Source: Elephas maximus indicus (Eukaryota > Chordata > Mammalia > Proboscidea > Elephantidae). Taken from it: a stretch of 64,000 nt of DNA. Made by a program: the position numbers and the translations under genes. Below the pieces are notes generated by a model. It was not told the DNA's origin. It saw nothing but the letters and a program-made list of their open reading frames with translations, and searched no databases. The stretch covers positions 11,317,001 through 11,381,000 of the forward strand of contig NC_064842.1 in NCBI RefSeq assembly GCF_024166365.1. Direction: 5' to 3'. Of this stretch, positions 59,084 through 64,000 are shown one piece after another. The number at the start of each line of letters is the position of its first letter. Position 1 is the first letter of the stretch.

Positions 59084-59096
59084 TCAGTGGGCTCAA

Positions 59097-59381
59097 GGTC
59101 CCTGGGTGGCACAAACAGTTGGTGCTTGGCTACTCACCTAAATTCGTACTCACACATACATGTAGGGTCACTATAAGTTGGAATCAACTCAATGGCAACA
59201 GGTTTGGTTATCGATCTAAAGGTTGAAGGTTCAAACTCATTCAGTGGCACTGAGGCAGGAAGGCCTGGCAGTCTGCTTCCATGAAGATTACAGCCAAGAA
59301 GGCCCTAAGGAGCAGTTCTACTCGGTAACACATGGGGCTGCCGCGAGTCAGCATGGACTCGACAGACATGGGTTGGTTTTT
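59097..59381 (+). repeat. Composite of two AfroSINE types
   Basis: A chimeric-type head (gtccctgggtggcacaaaca) is cut by a short-type tail (gggtcactataagttggaat, 59163-59212). A long-type body then follows (agtctgcttccatgaagatt to gacatgggttggtttttg). Confidence 0.8.
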
Positions 59382-60112
59382 GTCCTTTTTGTGGGTTCAG
59401 ATGAACCTGCCCTACCCTCTCAGCAACTGGGGCTGCCATGCTCAGGGAGAGCTGCCTGATAGCAACCTGGTGGGACCTGCACCCTACCTTAAAAGGGAAC
59501 ACCTCTGAAGAACAAGCCTGGCATAATAAAAATAATAGCCGCGTGAAAAGTACCCATTGCTGGCCTGAGTTAGAAAGAAATCAAAGCATCTTATAATTCA
59601 AGAGGCCTCCTTATGCAACTCTGAAACCTTTTGTTTCATGACTGGTTTTCACTGGTGAAGGCCCCTTCCCTCGCAATAAGAACAGAGCTTAAGTTGGTCC
59701 CTTCTTAGAAATCTGCCTTCCAGGGCAGCCCCAGGATGCACTGGTAGGTGTCAGCTCTCTAGGAGCTGGTGACCTACGAGGGCCTCCCAGGACAAAGGCA
59801 GGGCCTGAGTATGAACAGAGGGCAACAGCTGGCAGGACCACAGGCAAGAGGTAGCATTTATTTTAAGTGGGAAAGAGAAAGCAAATCCAAACACATGGGA
59901 TCATGGCTTAAAAATCCAGACAAAAGTCACCGAAGACAACAATTGATTTGAAACTCTCTTCACAGATGTGCTAGGACAAACGCCACAGAAGCAGGATTCT
60001 AGGCAACGCAAACTATTAAAACAAGCCCCCACAAAACCCCCCTTACCCATACCATCAACCTACATCAGTTCCCTTTAAGGAACTCAATCCCAACATCAAT
60101 ATTTGAGAATAT
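59382..60112. other. Unassigned intron sequence
   Basis: No repeat or gene was recognised. Confidence 0.5.
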
Positions 60113-60128
60113 CTGGTATCAAAGGGGA

Positions 60129-60337
60129 GCACCTGGACAGAGCAAACGGTTAAAGCTCTTGGCTACTAACCAAAAGGTTGACTACTTAAGTCCACCCAGA
60201 GGTGCCTTGGAAGAAAGGTCTGGCGACCTACTTCCAAAAAAATCAGCCACTGAAAACCCTACGAAGCACAGTTCTACTCTGACACACATGGGGTCGCCAT
60301 GAGTCAGAGACAAGTCAATAGCAACTGGTTTGGGCTA
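60129..60337 (+). repeat. AfroSINE, chimeric type, with target duplication
   Basis: Complete plus copy (cacctggacagagcaaacgg to agcaactggtttgggc). ctggtrtcaaagggga is repeated at 60113-60128 and 60338-60353 with one mismatch. Confidence 0.92.
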
Positions 60338-60659
60338 CTGGTGTCAAAGGGGACCAGCCCAAACGTGTGCTGCCACCGCTCCCATGATGCTGTCTGGGTG
60401 GTAAAGAAGTGGAGAGGCCCACGGGCTGCAGGCTGGAGGACACTGGGCAGTGCTGGGCGGAGACCTGCCTGCCTCCAGGCTGGGTGTTGGGGTTAAAAGC
60501 AGTTGCTTGAAGATTGAGCCATTTTATAGGTCTAGATTGTAAGTGACCACCGTCCCCAGGGAAATAGGGTTAAAGAGATAAGCAAGTCAGTTGATAGCCC
60601 TCAGCTTTCGCAGCCACTGTGCCCCTAGGACATACACCCAGACGCAGCGCTATCTATCC

Positions 60660-60810
60660 TGCGGTAGCGGTGAAGAACACGGGCTCCGGAGCCAGGGTCT
60701 GAGTTCGCCTTTCTGCTGTGTGACGTTAGACAACATACCTAACCTCTCTCAGCCTCAGTTTCCTCATCTAAAGAATGGGGATGATCATACTGCTATTAGC
60801 ACCCATAGAT
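60660..60810 (+). repeat. MIR
   Basis: gctccggagccagggtctga, acctctctcagcctcagttt and ctaaagaatggggatgatca. Confidence 0.75.
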
Positions 60811-60814
60811 CGGC

Positions 60815-61128
60815 TCCATTCAATAGAAACATAATGCAAGCTACTATGTAATTTCAGGGTTTTTTTCCCTAGTTGGCTCATTTAAAAAAGTAAAAAAGAA
60901 ACAGGTAAAATTAACTTTACTATCATATTTTATTTAACCCAACAGACCTGAAATAATATTGTTTCAACACGTAAAACGATTACCAGTGGAATGTTTTACA
61001 TTCTGTTTTTATGCAAAGCCTTTGAAATCCAGTATTACACTCGCAGCACATCTTGGTTTGGACTAGCCATGTTTCAAGTGCTCGGTTGCCACGGGTAGCC
61101 CATGGCTACTATATTGGACAATGTAAGC
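60815..61128 (-). repeat. Old hAT-type DNA transposon remnant (probable)
   Basis: attcaatagaaacataatgc at one end, agtaaaaaagaaacaggtaa inside, and tggctactatattggacaat at the other follow a common mammalian MER element. Family name not certain. Confidence 0.6.
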
Positions 61129-61360
61129 ACAGGTAACAACAGTTTTGTTACCCCCATTAAACGAGCCCAGTGTCATCGCCGTCCTCATTTTATGAATGTT
61201 AACTAAAATGTGTATATGCAGAAGTAGCGACCAATGACTAAAACGTAAGGCACTTAAACTGCACTATAAAACACAGCCAGCTCCCCCAGAACCTCCACGG
61301 TCTCTCTCTTCTTAGGGAAAGGACAGTCCCACCTGGGGTTGAGAGGGTCTAGGATAGATT

Positions 61361-61640
61361 AGGAGTCTCTGGGTGGTATAAAAGGTTAATGCACTTGGCT
61401 GCTAACCAAAAGGTTGGAAGTTCGAGTCCACCCGGTGTGCCTCGGAAGAAAGACCTGTGGATCTACTTTTGACAATTCAGCCCCTGAAAACCCTAGGGAG
61501 CGTGGTTCTACTCTGACACACATGGGGTCGCCATGAGTCAGCGTCGACAGGAAGTCATTTAGGATACATTAACCACCACGTGTCCATATAGGGTCGCTAT
61601 GTGTCGGAATTGACTCTACGGCACTGGGTTTTGTTTTGGC
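61361..61640 (+). repeat. AfroSINE, chimeric type, plus detached short-type tail
   Basis: 61361-61549 is a chimeric-type copy (gtctctgggtggtataaaag, gcacttggctgctaaccaaa). 61586-61640 is a separate tail (gggtcgctatgtgtcggaat). Confidence 0.88.
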
Positions 61641-62229
61641 TGGTCCGTCTCCTCTCATGCTGCCACAACTCCCCACACACATGTTAATACCGGGAGAGTC
61701 GGTGACCACAGACAATATCTCTCAACGGGAAAAGCCTTGACAAGCAGCCAGATGGGGATGTTTCTAGGAGCTCCAAGTGGCTGGGGAGTGAGGAGAAAGA
61801 GAAGCTGCAGGGAGGAGCTGTGATTATCAAGTCCCTGAGCTGCCCCTCCTAGCCCTCTCGGGCCACCTCCCTAGTCACTGCTCAGCCACTGGCCAACTCT
61901 ACCCAGGAGGAAGCTCTGCGTCATGAATCCAGAAGAATGTCGCTGGTAGGAGGTGGATTTCAAGGTAATTACTTAGGCAGCTTTGTAGCATCTGATTCTC
62001 AGGCCCCAAGGCATTCTTAAAAAAAAATTTTTTCTAAGGTGCAGATACGAATATGAAAGCTCTATGTCTTTTAATGGTGGGGTCCCACGTTCCATTTCTC
62101 CTAGCCATTGCAGCAGAGAGCTGCCGGACACCCTCACGGGGCATTCGGCCACTTCGGTTCTCACTGGGGGGGTAGAGGGAGCTTCCCAGCCACTCTCCAG
62201 TAGGAATGAAGAGATGCACCTAATACGGG
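61641..62229. other. Unassigned intron sequence
   Basis: No repeat or gene was recognised. The 112-codon minus frame at 61973-62311 looks incidental. Confidence 0.5.
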
Positions 62230-62720
62230 CAGACAAACGCATTTTTACATAATAAGCAAGATTAATTATAATAAATTCAATCCAATTCACATCCTCCATC
62301 AAGGAAGGCAAGCTAATTATCTGTCAGAGAATTATCTCCTATTTAAGGGGCATTTTACCTCAATTTGGCAAAAAGAACTAATGGGAATTGTGTCTCCATT
62401 CTGATGTAGTCTCACCGCCTGCGTTTGCTTAACTACCCAGAAGACTTCAGTGCTGCACTAAAACCCCACGGTTTAAAAAAAAAGAACATATTACTCAGCA
62501 TCTCACAGTCTATTTCTGCTATTATTGCAACGGTGTCCCTTTCAAACTGTTTTATCAACAAGTGTAAAACTGGGAGTGACTCATGTTTATGAAACAAGAA
62601 GCTGTTGCTGGCCCTGCCAGACCATTCACTTCCACAGTAGCTTCTGTTTTTAATAGTGCTGAGTGGTACCTCCAAACGTCCTACCTCTGCCCATCAAAGT
62701 ACGAGTCCGAGGTTTGCAGC
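62230..62720. other. Candidate conserved intronic element
   Basis: Repeat-free block rich in homeodomain-like cores (agattaattataataaa, gctaattatctg, agaattatctcc) with gggagtgactcatgtttat, a TGACTCA AP-1 consensus near 62575-62583. Function is inferred. Confidence 0.35.
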
Positions 62721-62964
62721 AGGTGCATTAATACACACACCTCAGGAATTTGTGGGAAGACCTGGGAGCAAGGATGAAGGCTTCCCTAAAAACTAGCAGC
62801 TTTGATAGGTACTTGGATCTTGTATTCTCAAGAGAAAAGCAGGAAAGAAAAAGTGAAGGGGGTCAGGGAAAAAAACAAATAAACACCAGGTGGCTGGCAG
62901 CCTAGTCTCTATTGCTCTAAATGGGGGTGGAGGAGGATTTCAAACAACCAAGAGGTTTCTCTTG

Positions 62965-63420
62965 CATCAAACAATTTAAAACGATCTTAACTTCCATTAA
63001 TAGAGAAATTGGTTAAGTAGAAATGTGGTACATCATAACCTAAAGCATGTAACAGCCCTAAGGAAAAAAAATCTATGATGACTATAAAAACCAAAAAAAA
63101 AAAAAAAATCCCATTGCTGTCCAGTCGATGCCAACTCATAGCAACCCTACAGGACAGAGTAGAAGTCCTCCATGGGGTTTCCTAGGCTGTAATCTTCGCA
63201 GAAGCAGACTGCTGCATCTTTCTCCCTTGGAGTGGCTGGTGGGTTCAAACAGACAACCTTTTGGTTAGCAGCCAAGGACTTCACCACTGCACCACCAGGA
63301 CTCCTCGTGACCATTAGACAGGAAGTAATGTACAATATAAAGTGAAAATGGATTTCAGTTTCTAGATGAGAAACTACAGAAAATATGTACATATATGGGA
63401 AAAGAATGAAGAGATCATGT
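62965..63420 (+). repeat. L1 3' fragment split by an AfroSINE
   Basis: ttaatagagaaattggttaa, gtggtacatcataac and, after the SINE, gaagtaatgtacaatataaa fit the end of L1 ORF2 and 3' UTR. Confidence 0.55.
63106..63304 (-). repeat. AfroSINE, long type
   Basis: Complete minus copy (cccattgctgtccagtcgat, taggctgtaatcttcgcaga, gcaccaccaggactcc) preceded by a poly-A run. Confidence 0.94.
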
Positions 63421-63880
63421 AAAAATGAAACTAGGCTTGACAGAGTGGGATTAGTATATCTTTTTTTTTTTTTCTAAAATTCTGTTAATATCCCATGAAT
63501 GGGTATACAATAAATAGCCTTTGCTAAGACTTAATTTTCTAAGACGTCTTTAGATAGAAGTATTATATAATGCTTCAGTGTGCCACTGATGCATAAAAAT
63601 CCTAATGTAGTTCTCTGCCCACCCCGGTAGAAATGCTGGGGTTTTCCAAATCTTTAAAGAAAAAGGTCTACGAAGCATATAAGATTTCTTCCTACTTATG
63701 TTCACCACTGGCACTGTCAAATCATTTTACTAAATTATACTTCACATATATCCCTTGGATATAAGCAGGTGATGGTGAAAATGATAATAATTTATTATTA
63801 TTATTTACAATATATCATTATTAGTATACTATTATGGTATTCAATACATGGTAAAGTTTTCGGTGCCAGTTATGACACAT
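63421..63880. other. AT-rich intron sequence
   Basis: It includes a T run near 63461 and an att-rich simple repeat at 63780-63830. No gene was seen. Confidence 0.5.
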
Positions 63881-64000
63881 CAGGCATTGTTCAAAGCACT
63901 TGGACATATGTTAGCTCATTCAATCCTCAACTAATCTCATGGGAAAACTGCCATTATCCTCCCGACTTGATGGATGAGGAAACTGAGGCACACAAAAGTT
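63881..64000 (-). repeat. MIR running off the window edge
   Basis: gttagctcattcaatcctca and gatgaggaaactgaggcaca are the MIR core on the minus strand. The copy is cut by the window end. Confidence 0.75.

Overview
The window is mammalian nuclear DNA from an afrotherian, most likely an elephant or close paenungulate relative. The basis is the very high density of AfroSINE copies (recognisable by the box ggtcgctatgagtcggaa and its complement) and of the afrotherian RTE-type LINE whose 3' tail those SINEs share. This is recalled knowledge of the families, not a database search. Most of the window is non-coding.

One protein-coding gene is supported, on the minus strand: the 3' half of DUSP10 (MKP-5), a dual-specificity phosphatase acting on p38 and JNK MAP kinases. 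Its last two coding exons lie at 42040-41669 and 37521-37256. They join in phase and carry the general acid Asp and the HCQAGVSR active-site loop. The 3' UTR runs from 37255 down to roughly 36200. The exon holding the start codon and rhodanese domain was not found and should lie beyond 64000. So 42041-64000 is intron, 37522-41668 is the last intron, and 1 to about 36180 is DNA 3' of the gene.

The 3' flank (1-36 kb) is a stack of retroelements. It holds a near full-length but dead RTE element (29025-32214), several RTE fragments, an old retroviral pol remnant (26290-29024) invaded by two SINEs at one target, a MaLR-like LTR, four copies of a roughly 450-550 bp repeat of unassigned class, a tRNA-Gly-headed SINE with an RTE-like body, a palindromic MITE-like element and many AfroSINEs.

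The DUSP10 introns hold more AfroSINEs, MIR, L2 and L1 pieces, a second copy of the palindromic element, a 1.37 kb RTE fragment inserted in a MIR, and two striking hairpins (52832-52916 and 56925-57067). Several repeat-free blocks inside or near the gene look like possible conserved regulatory elements.

I see no operon, CRISPR array, rRNA or functional tRNA gene. Short open frames across the window are mostly chance frames or pieces of transposable elements. The least expected items are the two long hairpins, the two-copy foldback element, and the exchange of sequence modules between the RTE LINE and three kinds of SINE.
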